Origin: Dermatophagoides farinae
Taxonomy: Eukaryota > Arthropoda > Arachnida > Sarcoptiformes > Pyroglyphidae
DNA length: 64,000 nt
Assembly (NCBI RefSeq): GCF_024713945.1
Contig: NC_134683.1
Coordinates: forward strand, 3,969,501-4,033,500
Direction: 5' to 3'
Shown here: positions 35,001-47,989 of the stretch, piece after piece
Layout: each line of letters starts with the position of its first letter
Position numbering within the stretch: the stretch's first letter is position 1
Translations under genes and position numbers: made by a program
The notes under the pieces: model-generated
Seen by the model: the letters and a program-made list of their open reading frames with translations, nothing else
Told to the model about the DNA's origin: nothing
The model's database searches: none

Positions 35001-38000
35001 GGTTCCGGATGAATCTTCGATTGGTTGATCAATGATTTCTTCCGAAATGGTCACCAATGTTTCTTTAGGTTTTTGTGACGGCTTTTCAGTTTCTTTTTTG
35101 ATTGATTCTTCAGTTTCTTTTGGTCGTTTTTTATCTTTGACCATTTCATCTTTTTTCATTGTTTTGTCATCATCAAGTGGCTGAACTGATTTTTCATTGA
35201 TTGACATTTCTTGTTCAATAATCGTTTCGGTTCCATCTGGTTTTCGGATTTTTCGTTTTATTAACAATTTTTTCGGTTTGTCTACTGGCGCTGTTTTATC
35301 CGCTGGAATCTCAACCAATTCTTCAGTGATCACTTTCATTATTTCGTTGGTAACATCTTTTTGTTCGACAATTTCAGTTCCATCTGGTTTTTTTGATTTT
35401 TTCTTGATCATCACTTTTTTTGGTTCATGTGATTGTTTTGATGGAACTTCAATGATGTCTTCAACCGGTACGGCTTGTTCAACGATTTCTTCGGTTTTAT
35501 CTGGTTTTTGTAATTTACGTCGAATGATCAATTTCTTTGGTTCATCTGATGTGCGAGCAGGAAATTCAATAATTTCCTCACTGATAATTTGTTGTTCAAC
35601 AATCTCATCACTGCCATCTGGTTTTTTTGATTTTCGTCTCAGGACAAGTTTGCCAGCTTTTTCTGCTGGATATTCGATTATTTCATCAAAACTTATCGGA
35701 GACATTTTTTCAGTAATTTTTTCTCCATCCTTCAGGTGGATATCAGGTTTCGTTTCTTTGCATGGTTTCTTCTGAATTATACGAATAATTTTCTTTGGTT
35801 CACCGGTTTCATCGACAACCACGTGTTCATCTGATTTTGGTTCATATTCTTCAGATTTAGTTTCTTTTGGTCGTTTGATTTTCTTGACTTTTCTAATGAT
35901 TTTCTTTTCGCGATCGGGTGTATCGATGATCTCTTCAATTGTTTCGACAACATCAGAAACTTCAACAAATTCTACTTCTGCTGCTGATTCTTCAATGATT
36001 ATTTCCGATTTTTCATCAGGTTTTTTCACTTTTCGAATGATTTTCTTTGGTTTTTTTGTTTCATCAACGACTACCAAGTCGCCAGGTTGCTCTTTATATT
36101 CTTCTGGTTTCTTAGCTTTTGGTTTTTTCACCAATTTGATTTTGTGTACGGTTTTTTTGTCGCCTTCAGGTGATTCTTCAATTTCTTTGATTGTTTCAAC
36201 AACCTCGGATACTTCGACAAATTCTATAGGCTCCATGTCAATGAATTCTTCAGTCGTTTCCTTTGGTTTCTTTTCTGGTTTATCATCTGTTGTTGGTTTG
36301 ATGCTAATTTCGGGCTTCATTTCTTCAACAACTTCATCTGGTTTTTTCGATTTCTTCAAGTCAATCTTTTTCTTGTCTTTCGTCAAATCAATCTTTTCTT
36401 CAGTAACTACATAGCCCGGTTTTGTGATTTCTTTAATCACCTTTTGTGGTTTACCAGTTTCATCGGACAAGATGTGATCGTCCGGTTTTTTCTGGTATTC
36501 TCCTGGTAACTTTTCTTCTGGTTTCTTTATTTTCTTTACCTTTTTGATGATTTTCTTTTTGCCTTCTGACGTTTCGGTAATTTCTTCAACAACCTCGACT
36601 ACATCAGCCAATTCGATAAATTCAGTAGGCTTTTCAGGCGTTTCTTCAGATTTTTCATCGAGTTTTGTCACTTTTCGAATGATTTTCTTTGGTTTTTTCG
36701 TTTCATCCACGACTACCAAGTCGCCTGGTTGTTTTTTATATTCTTCTGGTTTCTTTTCTTTTGGTTTTTTAACCAATTTGATTTTGTGTACGGTTTTCTT
36801 GTCGCCTTGAAGTGTTTCTTCAATCTCCTCGATTGTTTCAACAACCTCGGATACTTCGATGAATTCTTTCATCTCAATTTCGGTTTTTTCTTCGGTCGTT
36901 TCTTCTGATTTATCATCTATAGTTGGTTTGAAACTAATTTCGGGTTTCGTTTCTTCAACAACTTCATCCGGTTTTTTCGTTTTCTTTAAGACAATCTTTT
37001 TCTTGTCTTTAAGTTCAATCTCTTGTTTTGATTCAGTTTTGACTTCTGGTTTTTTGATCTTTCGGATTATTTTCTTTGGTTTACCCGTTTCATCTACAAC
37101 CACATGTTCATCTGGTTTCTTTTCATAATCTTCGGTTACTTTGTCTTCTGGTTTCTTTATTTTTTTCACCTTTTTGATGATTTTCTTATTGCCTTCTGGA
37201 GTTTCGGTAATTTCTTCAACAACCTCCACTACATCAGCCACTTCAACGAATTCAGATGACTTTTCATGCGTTTCTTCAGATTTTTCATCTGATTTTCTAA
37301 TTTTTCGAATAATTTTCTTTGGTTTTTTCGTCTCATCAACGATTATCAAGTCGCCATGTTGTTCTTTATATTCTTCTGGTTTTTTGGCTTTTGGTTTTTT
37401 CACCAATTTAATTTTATGGACAGTTTTTTTGCCACCTTCAGGTGTTTCTTCAATCTCCTCGATAGTTTCAACTACTTGAGAAACTTCGACGAATTCTGTA
37501 AGATACATATCAGTGAATTCTTCGGTAGTTTCCTCAGGTTTCTTTTCTGGCATTTTTTCTTCAATTGGTTTGAAACTGATTTCTGGTGTCGTTTCTTCAG
37601 CCACATCATCGGGTTTCTTTTGTTTCTTCAAGACAAGTTTCTTTTTATCTTTGACCAATTCAATTTTCCCCTCGAAAACAACATCCCCAGGTTTTCGGAG
37701 TTCTTTGATCACCTTTTGTGGTTTACCAGTTTCATCGGACAAGATGTGTTCGTCCGGTTTTTTCTGGTATTCTTCTGGTAACTTTTCTTCTGGTTTCTTT
37801 ATTTTCTTTACTTTTTTGATGATTTTGCTTTTGCCTTCTGGTGTTTCGGTAATTTCTTCAACCACTTCAACAACATCAGAAACTTCAATGAATTCAGTAG
37901 TCATTGGAATCGTTTCTTCAGTTACTTTTTCTGGTTTTTTTACTTTACGAATGATTTTCTTTGGTTTTTTCGTTTCATCAACGATTACCAAATCGCCTGG

Positions 38001-41000
38001 TTGTTCTTTATATTCTTCTGATTTTTTATCTTTTGATTTTTTCACTTTTTTGATTTTATGCACAATTTTCTTATCACCATCTGGTGTTTCTTCTATCTCT
38101 TCGATGGTTTCGATAATTTGGGCAATCTCAATGAATTCAATCGGTTCAATGTCAGCGAATACTTCTTCTTCTTGAACTGTTTGTTGTGTTTGTTCAATAA
38201 TTTTGAATTCGGCTGTTGGTGTTTGAATTTGTTGTTCGACGATTGATTTTTTCTCTAGAAATTTTGTCACTTCATCATCATCATTCGATTGTTGTTGATC
38301 GAATTTTTTCAATTTCATTTTTCGGATCATTTTTCTTTTTCCATCTTTCATTTCTTCTTCTTCCGCTATTGTAACATTAGTGGCTTCATTTTTTGTTTCA
38401 ATAATTTCTGTTCCATCTGGTCGTTTTAATTTTCTTCTGATTATCCTCTTTTTGGTTTCTGTTGATTCATCGATTTTTTCTTCAGTAAGAATTTCAAAAA
38501 ATTCTTCAATCATTTCTTCGGAATCGGGAATCATTGCTTCGGTAAATATTTTTGGTTTTCGTATTAATTTTCGTCGAAGGATTCGACTTGTCTTTGGCTT
38601 ACCATCATCATCTGATGATGATGGTGTCTGAACTTGACCAACTTGACCATCAACGTCGAGAATTTCTTCGAAAATTATTTCAGCTTCTTCGACTGGCGTC
38701 AATTCATCATCAACAACATCATCGGATTGTTTGACCGGCAATAATTGTTCACTTGTTTCTTCACTGCCATCAAATTTTCGAAGTTTACGTTTTAGAATTA
38801 ATTTTTTCGGTTTTGCGGCCATCTCATTATCATCATCTGATGGCTGCTGTTTTGTTTCTGATGTTGATGATTCAACAGAAATTATTTCTTCATCAACAAT
38901 TTCGGCAGTTTCTTCGGTTACATCTTTCATTTCAATCAACACTTTGCCATCTGATTTTTGTAATTTACGTTCAAGTATAATTTTTTTCGGTTTTTCTACT
39001 TGATCATCCAATGGTATCATCACAATTTGTTCGGAAATTATTTCGGCCATTTCTGATGGCTGGTGTCGTGGACCAGTGATTATCATTTTTTTAACCATTG
39101 TATCATTTTCATCAATTATTTCTTCAGTTCCATCAGATTTACTTACCAATCGTCGTAGGTGGAATTTTTTCGGTTTTTCTTCATCATCAACAACAATTTG
39201 TTCATTGATAACATTAACAGTTTCAATCAATTCGGTTGGTCGCATTTCATTTTCGGTGGTTTCATTTTTCAGTTTTTTACGTTTTATAATCAATTTTTTC
39301 TTATCACTCTGTTTATCTGGTTGTAATTCAATAATTTCTTCAATGATTCTTCGATCCAATGTTTTTGGTTCTTTCGGTTGTTGTTCAACAACAAAATTTG
39401 TTTCTTCGAATGATTTTTTGGTGGGAATCTCATCATCAACAAGTTCTTTGTTGTCATCCGTGAATTTAGTAGTGCCATCTGGTGTTTTCTGTTGTTCAAA
39501 TTCGATTGTTGTCTTAATTTTTTCCGATTGTCGATTGTCATCATCGATATATTTTAGTTTCAATTCATCGAATGTTTTTTGCTCACCCATGATTTGTCTT
39601 TCATTATCGTGTTTTTGTTTTCGTCGAATCATATTCATCCGTTTTGATTGCTTTTCATCATCATCATCCAATAATGTTGTTGGTAAGTCAATGACTTTGT
39701 CTTCTTTTTCAATAATTTTCTTTTCTATTTTTATTCTATCAATTGGTGGTGGTGGTTCCACAAATGGTTGTTCATTGATTACTTCACTTCCATCGAGTTT
39801 TTTCAATTTACGTCGAATGATCAATTTTTTACTTGTCTCTTCGGGTTTTTCATCCGAAATTTTTTCAATAATTTCTTCGGATATAATTTCAGCTATTTCT
39901 TCACAAACATCTTTCAATATGACAGTTTCTTCACTGTTATCCGGCTTTCGAATTCGACGTTTGATTGTCAATTTTTTCTCTTGTTTATCTCTGGTTGGTT
40001 CTGTTTCGATAATTTCTTCTGAAATAATAATTTCATCTTCAGTCAATTGTTTTTGTTCAGGTTCTGGTTTGTATTTACGAATGGTCAATTTTTTCGGTTG
40101 TTCATCTTTACCATCGTCGATTTCCACAATTTGTTCGACAATTTCTTCACTGCTATCCGGTTTCTTTATTTTTCTTATGGTTATTATCTTTTTCGGTTTG
40201 TTTGGTTCTTCTTTGATTTCTTGTGTTTGTTCGGAAATTATTTCACCAATTTCTTCTGGTTGTTTACTTGGTTTACGTTTTATAATGAATTTTTTTGCCT
40301 TTTCCGGTTGTTCGGAAGGAGTTACAACTCCAATTATTTCTTCTTTAGTGATTTTTTCATCTTTAGTTTTCTTTACAATCACTATTTCTTCACCAGCAGT
40401 ATCTGGTATTTGTTTTTGGACAATTTTCTTTATTTTTTCCGAATCGAATACGGAATATTCAAATATTTCATCATCTATTCTTGTCATTGGTCTACGTATG
40501 ATTTTCATTTTGATTTGATCATCTTGAATTTCTATCATTGATTTATCAATCGGTCTTTCCATAATTTCTTCCGTGCCATCTGGTTGTTTTAATTGTCGTC
40601 GAATAATAAATTTCATCGGTTCGTTTGAATCATTTTCACATGGTAATGCGAAAATTTCTTCAGAAACCACTTCAACGATTTCTTCAATGATATTTTTATC
40701 CAATATAAATTCCGTATCCACGATTCCGGGCTTCAATTTACGACTAACCAATATTTTTTTCCACTTTTCTGGTTCTTCTGTCGGAATTTCAATAATTTTT
40801 TCAGAAATTATTCGCTCTTCCGATACAATTTTCGGTTTCCGATCTTCTGGCCGTTGTCGATATTTACGTACAACAGTTTTTCTCGGTTTTTTTCCATATT
40901 CTTCGATTTCAGTTTGCTCGATAATTTCTTTCTGTTCTTCCGGTTTTTTCATTCGACGCATAAGGATTGTTTTCTTTGGTTCACCCGATTTTTTGGGCAA

Positions 41001-44000
41001 TTCTTCATGCATTTTTTCAGCAACGATTTCTACCGTTTCTTCAACAATATCTTCCGGTTTTATCGTGCTTAATTCAGGCATTTTACTATTTTTTGGTTTT
41101 TTCAATTTTCGTATTTTAAGAATCTTTTTTGGTACATTTTCTTTACCATCCTCTTGATCATCGGGTAAATAATCTAGAATTTCTTCTGAAATGATCACCA
41201 TTGTCATTTGTTTCGGTGGCTCTTTTATAATGACTTTTTCTTCTTGTTGTTGTATTGCAGGAATTTTTCGTGCAATTTTTCTCAATTTTTTGCCATCATC
41301 ATCAGTTTCTTCTTTTTCGATTTTTTCGGTCGGTTCAATTTTTGATTCATCATCTACGGGTAGTACATGATCAACATCCGAAATTATCATTTTTTCTTCT
41401 TCACTAATTTCTTCAGTGCCATCGGATTTTTTCAAACTACGTCTTATTATCACTTTTTTAGATTTATTTTCATCCTTTTCTTTTTCATCATGTGCTGAAA
41501 TAATTTCTTCAGATGTAATTTCAGCTGTTTCTTCACGAACATCTTTCAGGATGACAACGTCTTCACTGTTATCTGGTTTTCGTATTCGACGTTTGATTGT
41601 CAATTTTTTCTCCGGTTTATCCGTTGATTCTTTGGGTGAAATTTCAATAATTTCGTCTGAAATAATAATTTGACCTTTAGTCATTTGTTGTGATTCTGGT
41701 TCATATCTACGAATAGTCAATTTTTTTGGTTTTTTGTCTCGATCATCATCTGTGATTTCCACAATTTGTTCAACAATTTCTTCTGTTTTATCTGGTTTTT
41801 TCATATGACGAATCGTTATCAACGTTTTTGGTTTATCAGATTTATCCGATGGAATCATTTGTGTCTCTTCCGATATGATTTCGATTATTTCTTTTTCTTC
41901 GTCTGGATGATGATGATACATGAACGGAATTATTTCATCCATTGGTTTCTTCTCATGTTTTCTTCTAATGAGAATCTTTTTTGGTTTGCTTACCACTTCT
42001 TCTTCATCACTAGTGGTCACGTTTATTATCTCTTCGGTTATGAATTTCTTTTGCTGTTCTGATTCTGGTTTTACTTTTTGATCAATTTTTGGTACAGAAA
42101 TTCTTTCTGGTTGATCCATATTGGTTTGTGAATCGACCACCATCTCAGAATCGATTGATCGTTCAACAATTTCTTCATTTCCATCCGATTTTTTCAACAA
42201 TAAACGTTTAATGAAATGTTTTTTCGGTTTTTCCATTTTATCATCATCAACATCAGTTGATTTGGTTATTTCAATAATTTCTTCCATTAAAACTTCACCG
42301 ATATCTTGGATAAAATCTTTCGATGAATCCGGTGATTTCAATTTACGTTGAATTAATATTTTCTTTGGTTTGTCACCCGGTATTTTGATTAATTCTTCGG
42401 AAATGATTTTCTCTTCTGTTATTAATTTTGGTTTTTCTTCACCATCGTTTGCTTGATATTTACGAATAATAATCTTTTTCGGTTTTTCTTTATCATCATC
42501 ACCAATTCGTTGTGGATGATGAATCTCAATTATTTCCGTCATTTGACTGCCATCTGATTTTTCATATTGGCGTTTTATTATTAATTTTTTTGTTTTTTCT
42601 TCTGGTTCATTTTGAATTTCATTTATTTCTTCAGCCAATAATTTTTGTTCATCTTTTTTCAATTTTCGATGAAGAATTTGGCTCGGTTTTTCAGCTTTTT
42701 CATCATCTGGCTTCTTTTTTGGTTTTTTTAATACAATTTTCTTTTCGTCTTTGTCCAATTCTTCGATGAATTGTTTTTGTTGTTCGTCGATAGTTTGTTC
42801 AATAATCGTTTCGGTTCCATCCGGTTTTCGGATTTTTCGTTTTAGTAACAATTTTTTCGGTTTGTCTACTGGCGCTGTTTTATCCGCTGGAATCTCAATC
42901 AATTCTTCAGCGACCACTTTCATGATTTCGTCGGTAACATCTTTTTGTTCGACAATTTCAGTTCCATCTGGTTTTTTTGATTTTTTCTTGATCATCACTT
43001 TTTTTGGTTCATGTGATTGTTTTGATGGAACTTCAACGATGTCTTCAACCGGTACGGCTTGTTCAACGATTTCTTCGGATTTATCGGGTTTTTGTAATTT
43101 TCGTCGGATGATCAATTTCTTTGGTTCATCTGATGTGCGAGCAGGAAATTCAATAATTTCCTCACTGATAATTTGTTGTTCAACAATCTCATCACTGCCA
43201 TCTGGTTTCTTTGATTTTCTTCTCAGGACAAGTTTTTTAGGTTTGCCAGATTTTTCTGCTGGATATTCGATTATTTCATCGATGACAATCTCTTTTTCTT
43301 CAATTTCTATCGGTTCAATGCATGGTTTTACGACTGTTTCAACAATCGTTTCTGATTTTGGTTTTTTCACAATTTTCTTTCTGATTTTATGTGTTTCTTC
43401 TGGTTGTTGTTCAATAATTTTTTCGGGTATGATTGCACAAACCTCTTTCAAACTGATAGTTTCTTCAGTTTTATCTGGTTTTTGAATTTCACGTTTTATT
43501 TTCATTTGTTTTGGTTGTTCTGTTTGTTCTGTTGGTGAAAATTCGTTGATTTCTTCAAAAATAACTTCGGTCATGTGTTTTTGTTGTTGAAGTTCTGGTT
43601 TGTATTTATGAATGGCTAACATTTTCGGCTTTTCATCTTCATCGTCAGCCGAGATTTGTTCACCAATTTCTTTGGTGATATCCGGTTTTTTCACTCTTTG
43701 TATTGTCTTTCTCTTTTTTGATTTGCCTGGTTTTTCAGATGGCATTTCTTTTGTTTCTTCGGAAATTATCTCAATTTTTTCCGTTTGTTTTTCTGGTTCA
43801 CGTCTGACGATTAATTTTTTCAATTTTTCTGGTTTTTTATCTGCTTCAATCATAACTGGTTTATGTACAATTTTCATTTGTTTCTGGTCATCTCCAATAT
43901 CCTGTTGCAATGTCTCAGCAACAGGTTTTTCAATGATTTCTTCTTGTTTTGGTTCTGATTTTTCGGGTTTAGATTTTTTCACTTTTCTCTCAACATCATC

Positions 44001-45398
44001 AAAATCAGTTTCACGTATTATTTTTGATTTGATTTCATCAATCTGAATACTTGATCTATGATGACTGTCTAATGGTTGTTCAATTATCTGCTCTGCACCA
44101 TCTGGTCGACGTAATTTTCGTTGAATAATAAATTTTTTCGGTACAGTTGGTATTTCTATTGATTCTTCACTGACAATTTCTGCTATTTCTACCACATCTT
44201 TTTGTTCAGATTTGGTTTTCTCAGATATCTTCGGCATAATCATCATTCGTTTTGGTTTTTTCATCATTTTTGAATCATCATCATCAATAATTCTCGGTTC
44301 TTTTTTGATGCAGATTTCATGGGCACAAATCTCCTGTTCAATAATTTGTGATTCATTGGGTTTTTTCAATATTCGTCTGATGATCAATTTTTTTGGCATT
44401 TCTTGTTCATCACCAGGAAATTCAAAAATTTCTTCTGAAATCATCATTGTCATTGTTTCCTTTTCTTCTTCTTTGTCTGATGATTTTTCCGGTAATAACA
44501 TCTTTGTTTCTGGTTGTTGTTGTTTCGGTTTTGCTTTTCGTACAATTATTCGTGGTTTTACCGCCGGTTGTTTGTCGCCACTAATCGCCGGTAATACTTC
44601 AACAATATCTTCCATCAAAACAATTTGTTCATCAATTTCTTCCTTTCCATCGGGTCGTCTTAATTTTCGACGTAGAACAAATTTCTTTTGCTGATATTCA
44701 TCATCATTTGGTATTTCATAGATTTCTTCATCAATAATTTTTATAATTTCATTGGTTACATCACGTTGTTGATCAATCCATTTTGTTTCATCGGATTTTT
44801 TTAATTTTCGTTTCAATATAACCCTTTTTGGTTTACCAGGACCGACGGAAAATTCCGTCAAACTATCAGCATCGATTAATTGTTCGGTTATCATTTCCGT
44901 TTTACCGAGTTTTCCCAATTTTTGTCTCAATATTAATTTTCTTGGACTTTTTGTTGTTGTTGTTGGTTTCATTCCTTTTTCCTGTTGTTGTTGTTCTTGT
45001 GGAAAAATTTCAAGTATTTCTTCTCCAATAATCTGTTGTTCATTATCATCGATTAGTTCTTCATTAACTTTGGTGATGGCAGTGGCGTCGATTTTGCCAT
45101 CACTTTTGATTGGTTTCTTCAGAATTGATTTCGTTTTTGTATATCGCTCATCATCATCAATTTTACTTACCTTTCTTTCATCATCATCATTAAATAATCT
45201 ACTTACTTTGGCTATTTTAACACTTTTTGTTAGTTTTTTATCACCATTATTATCAATGGGAATCTTCGGGATTTGGTCATCGATGATTGGTTTAGGAATT
45301 ATTGTCGTCTTCATTGTTAGTGGTTGTTGTTTTTCCTCTATTTTTACCTTTATTATATCCTTTTCATCGATTGGTTTAGCCGCCATTGTCGTTGTTTC
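32021..45398 (-). CDS. sls: Exon E13: 13.4 kb PEVK-like spring exon
   Basis: One open frame of about 4,459 codons, from acceptor AACAAAG|GAAAC to donor CAACCAG|GTATGT. Composition is dominated by Glu, Lys, Ile, Val, Pro and Asp, with almost no Trp or Cys, as expected of the disordered elastic PEVK part of titins. Most of it is irregular 45-60-residue units of the form EIIEIPxxKPKKLIIRRK followed by KKPDGTEEIVEQ, alternating acidic and strongly basic segments. A central block (about 35740-38230 in window coordinates) instead carries the 211-215-residue super-repeat typical of E16. Two internal duplications are visible (35212-35690 with 42796-43280; 34700-34960 with 40830-41080). The expected role is entropic/electrostatic extensibility in the I-band. 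The length of a single exon is remarkable. Confidence 0.93.
35740..38230 (-). repeat. Block of the same super-repeat embedded in E13
   Basis: Three tags at about 36295, 36925 and 37567 (steps 630 and 642 bp) show the E16-type unit inside E13, flanked on both sides by the different RRKLKKPDG-type units. The block is near identical in parts to E16 copies, so it was probably moved or converted between the two exons. Confidence 0.8.
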
Positions 45399-45473
45399 CT
45401 TTGTTTATGTTAAAATAGATTTTTTTTTAAGATTTATTTTTTTTTGTATTTCTGTATAAATAGCCACACTTAC

Positions 45474-46222
45474 CTCCTGTTGTAAATCTTCTTGTTGTTC
45501 TTGTTTTATGGATTTACGTTTAGTTATTTTTATTACTCTTTTAATAATTTTTTCCTCATTAAATTCAATTTCATCTTGTTCTTGTTCTTGAAATCGAATC
45601 TCTGCAATGGAAATGGCTTCGCCAAGATAGGAAAATATCCGTGCACGATATTCACCCATATCTTCTTCATCCATTTTTTTGATGATTAATTTTGAATTAT
45701 AACCATCGGTTATTATTTGATAATATTCACGGTCACCACCAGAATCAGCATCGATAATTTTACCATTATGATACCAGAATATTTCTGGTTTTGGATTGCC
45801 AATAAAATCCACTTCATATAGGAAATCTTTTTCGCCTAATTTTACAATTTGATTTCGTAATGTTCGTGTGAAATCTGGTGGTACTAGATCCGCGTAAACA
45901 TCCTCCAACGGTTGTTCCGATGGTGTGGTTTCTTGAATTTGGATACGTCCAACGGTTTCAGTTTGACCGTATTTATTTTCTGCCACGCATTTAATTTCAC
46001 CTTCATCATCTTTGAAACATTCAAATATGGTCAATTCAGTCCAACCAATTTCTTCGAATGTTTTAACAATAAAAAATCTTCGATCACGTATCATTCGTTG
46101 ATTATGATACCATGTTAATCGTGGCATTGGATTTCCTTGAGCTTTTAATTTTATTGTCATTATACTGCCTTCTTTAACGCGTAATTCTGATTGAATTTTT
46201 TCAATAAATTCTGGTTTTTCTC
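45474..46222 (-). CDS. sls: Exon E12: last two Ig domains before the PEVK-like region
   Basis: Acceptor ATATACAG|GAGAAA and donor CAGGAG|GTAAGT. The first domain runs from EKPEFIEKIQSELRV through PRLTWYHNQRMI to GEIKCVAENKYGQ. A short linker (TTPSEQPLEDVYADLVP) leads to the second domain (PDFTRTLRNQIVKLGE, PEIFWYHNGKII, EDMGEYRARIFSYLGE). The C-terminal tail becomes Lys/Glu-rich (KIIKRVIKITKRKS), a smooth entry to the spring. It ends in phase 0, joined to E13 across a 75-bp intron. Confidence 0.9.
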
Positions 46223-46279
46223 CTGTATATAGATTATTTGTTCATAAATCACGTGCACACACCAATTCAACAAACTTAC

Positions 46280-46672
46280 CCAGAATATTAACATTTACAG
46301 ATGATGTTCGTACACCACAACGATTAATAGCACGAACAGTATATTTACCTGAATCATCTGGATGTGCTTTATCAATTTGTAATTGACTTTTTGTACGAAT
46401 TTTTGTACGATCATCATTCGGTTCATGTTGCTCATCAATACGATGAAAACGTGAATTTTTTATCTTACGATTTTCATGAAACCAATAAATTTTTGGTGAT
46501 GGTACTGATTCAACAATTGCTTCCAACATGATTGGTTCATTTTTTCTTATGGTTAATGGCCGTAATGGTTTGACAAATATTACTTGACAATCTTTTTTCG
46601 GTTTTTTGCCACCATCATCATCCAACAACCAATCTTCCGAATCCGATTTCTCTTTACTTGGTTGTTTTTTTC
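46280..46672 (-). CDS. sls: Exon E11: one complete Ig domain
   Basis: Acceptor ATAATTAG|GAAAAA and donor TTCTGG|GTAAGT. A Lys/Ser/Asp-rich lead (about 30 residues with SKEKSDSEDWLLDDDGG) precedes an Ig domain running from CQVIFVKPLRPLTIR through KIYWFHENRKI to PDDSGKYTVRAINRCG. The F-strand Cys is Val. Phases are two bases in (Arg codon with E10) and one base out (Gly codon with E12). Confidence 0.87.
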
Positions 46673-46786
46673 CTAATTATAATGTTTTTTTTGCAAAGTA
46701 CAAGTGTGTTCAAGTGCAAAATAGAAAAAAAAATTCAATTTTCAAAATCGCATCGCAAACAAACAACAAAATCATCATCATCATAC

Positions 46787-46916
46787 TTTCCACTGTAACT
46801 TTGAATTTCTTTTCACATTTTCCAAGCTTATTTTCTGCTACACATCGATATTGACCTTCATCTTCGGGACATATTTGTGCAATAATCAATGTGCATGATA
46901 TATCATCTTGTAAAAT
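46787..46916 (-). CDS. sls: Exon E10: second half of the Ig domain begun in E9
   Basis: Acceptor ATGATTAG|ATTTTAC and donor GTGGAAA|GTATGA. It is 130 bp, the same length and phase pattern as E6, which suggests duplication of the Ig plus intron unit. It contains CPEDEGQYRCVAENKLGK, a standard F-G strand signature, then the G strand ending FKVTVE. Confidence 0.83.
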
Positions 46917-47487
46917 CTAATCATTATTATCATCATTATCATCATCAAGTGAAATTTAAATTTTTTGTTTTCCAACGAATTTATTTCATCATTTTTAAGG
47001 CAAGTTTTTTGTATTTTTGATGTAGTTGTTGTTGTTGTTGTTTTTGTTTGTTTTTTTCGATAGACAAATTATATATATTCATAAAGGAAAAAAGAAAGAA
47101 AAGAAAAAAAGGAAGAAAAAATGAAAATTAAGAAATGAAAAGAAAGAATAAATGAATGTATGTTTGTGTGTGTGTGTTTGTGGTTGAGAATATTCTTGCA
47201 CTCACAGCTAAAGTGAAAGAATCTTTAGTAATCAATTAATAGTGATTAGAAAGAATATTCTGTTTGTGTTTTGTAATTAATTTGAGCGTGTAAGTAGTAG
47301 TAGTAGTGAGGATGCAAATTTTCATAAATTTTTTTTTGAGTAAATTCTTGTGTGATTTGTGAATGAATTTTGATGTTGTGAGTGTGTGTATGCGTGTGTT
47401 TTTTTGCAAATGTTGTTTGCGTTGTTATCATTTTATAATATTGAATTTTCATTGAAAATTTTTTCTTTAAATATATTTTGATTATAC
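46917..47487 (-). other. Intron between E9 and E10, 571 bp, low complexity
   Basis: This is the longest intron seen among E1-E13. It holds a purine-rich stretch on the plus strand at about 47087-47150, short GT and TTG microsatellites, and A/T runs. I see no coding exon with matching phase inside it; the small minus-strand ORF near 47246-47452 has no Ig-like sequence. Confidence 0.7.
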
Positions 47488-47645
47488 CTGAACTTCTCTG
47501 GATTGATAAATTTGTTGTCCATCTTTATACCATGTTACTTTTGGTGTTGGTGAACCAGATAGTGTACATGTTGAATGTAATTGTGAATCTTCTTTTATTG
47601 TTTGATCATTTAATTCGGATAATTTTGGTTTTTCTGCTTCATCAG
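47488..47645 (-). CDS. sls: Exon E9: first half of an Ig domain
   Basis: Acceptor CATCTAG|CTGATG and donor GTTCAG|GTATAA. Two bases complete a Ser codon from E8; the exon ends in phase 0. It encodes an A-D segment starting EKPKLSELNDQTIKED with STCTLSGSPTPKVTWYKDG (first Cys and Trp). The rest of the fold is in E10, after the largest intron of this part of the gene. Confidence 0.84.
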
Positions 47646-47749
47646 CTAGATGATGATGGAAATAAAAAAAATTGATATATATTCAATTATTGATTTGATA
47701 TATATTTGTGTCGAATGTTTTTTGTGGGTAAATTTTGATTAATACTTAC

Positions 47750-47920
47750 AAATGACTCTTAATCGTGCCGATGTTGATACACGACCAATACAGCAACGAT
47801 AAATGCCTTCATCTTCAGTGAATGCTTCATATATACGTAATGTATGACATTCACGATCTGATGTCATACGGAAATAACGTGATTGTTTAATCATTTCATC
47901 ATCTTTATACCAGATTACTT
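47750..47920 (-). CDS. sls: Exon E8: second half of the Ig domain begun in E7
   Basis: Acceptor TTTCTGTAG|AAGTAATC and donor GTCATTT|GTAAGT. It opens with EVIWYKDDEMI (the core Trp) and carries TEDEGIYRCCIGRVST, the F-strand Cys signature. Phase: two bases in, one base out, matching E7 and E9. The flanking introns are 69 and 104 bp. Confidence 0.85.
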
Positions 47921-47989
47921 CTACAGAAAGAAATTAATAAATCAATTAGGATTTGAACAAATTCATTAATTTAGTTTTTTTTTCATTAC

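Noticed and set aside
45160-45250. GTAAGT sequences on the minus strand inside E13 that resemble splice donors
   Set aside because: The frame is continuous across them, encoding KVSRLFNDDDERKVSKI, and no matching acceptor keeps phase without losing normal repeat sequence.
47246-47452. Short minus-strand frame in the 571-bp intron
   Set aside because: Thr/His-rich microsatellite translation with no Ig strand pattern; E9 and E10 join perfectly without it.
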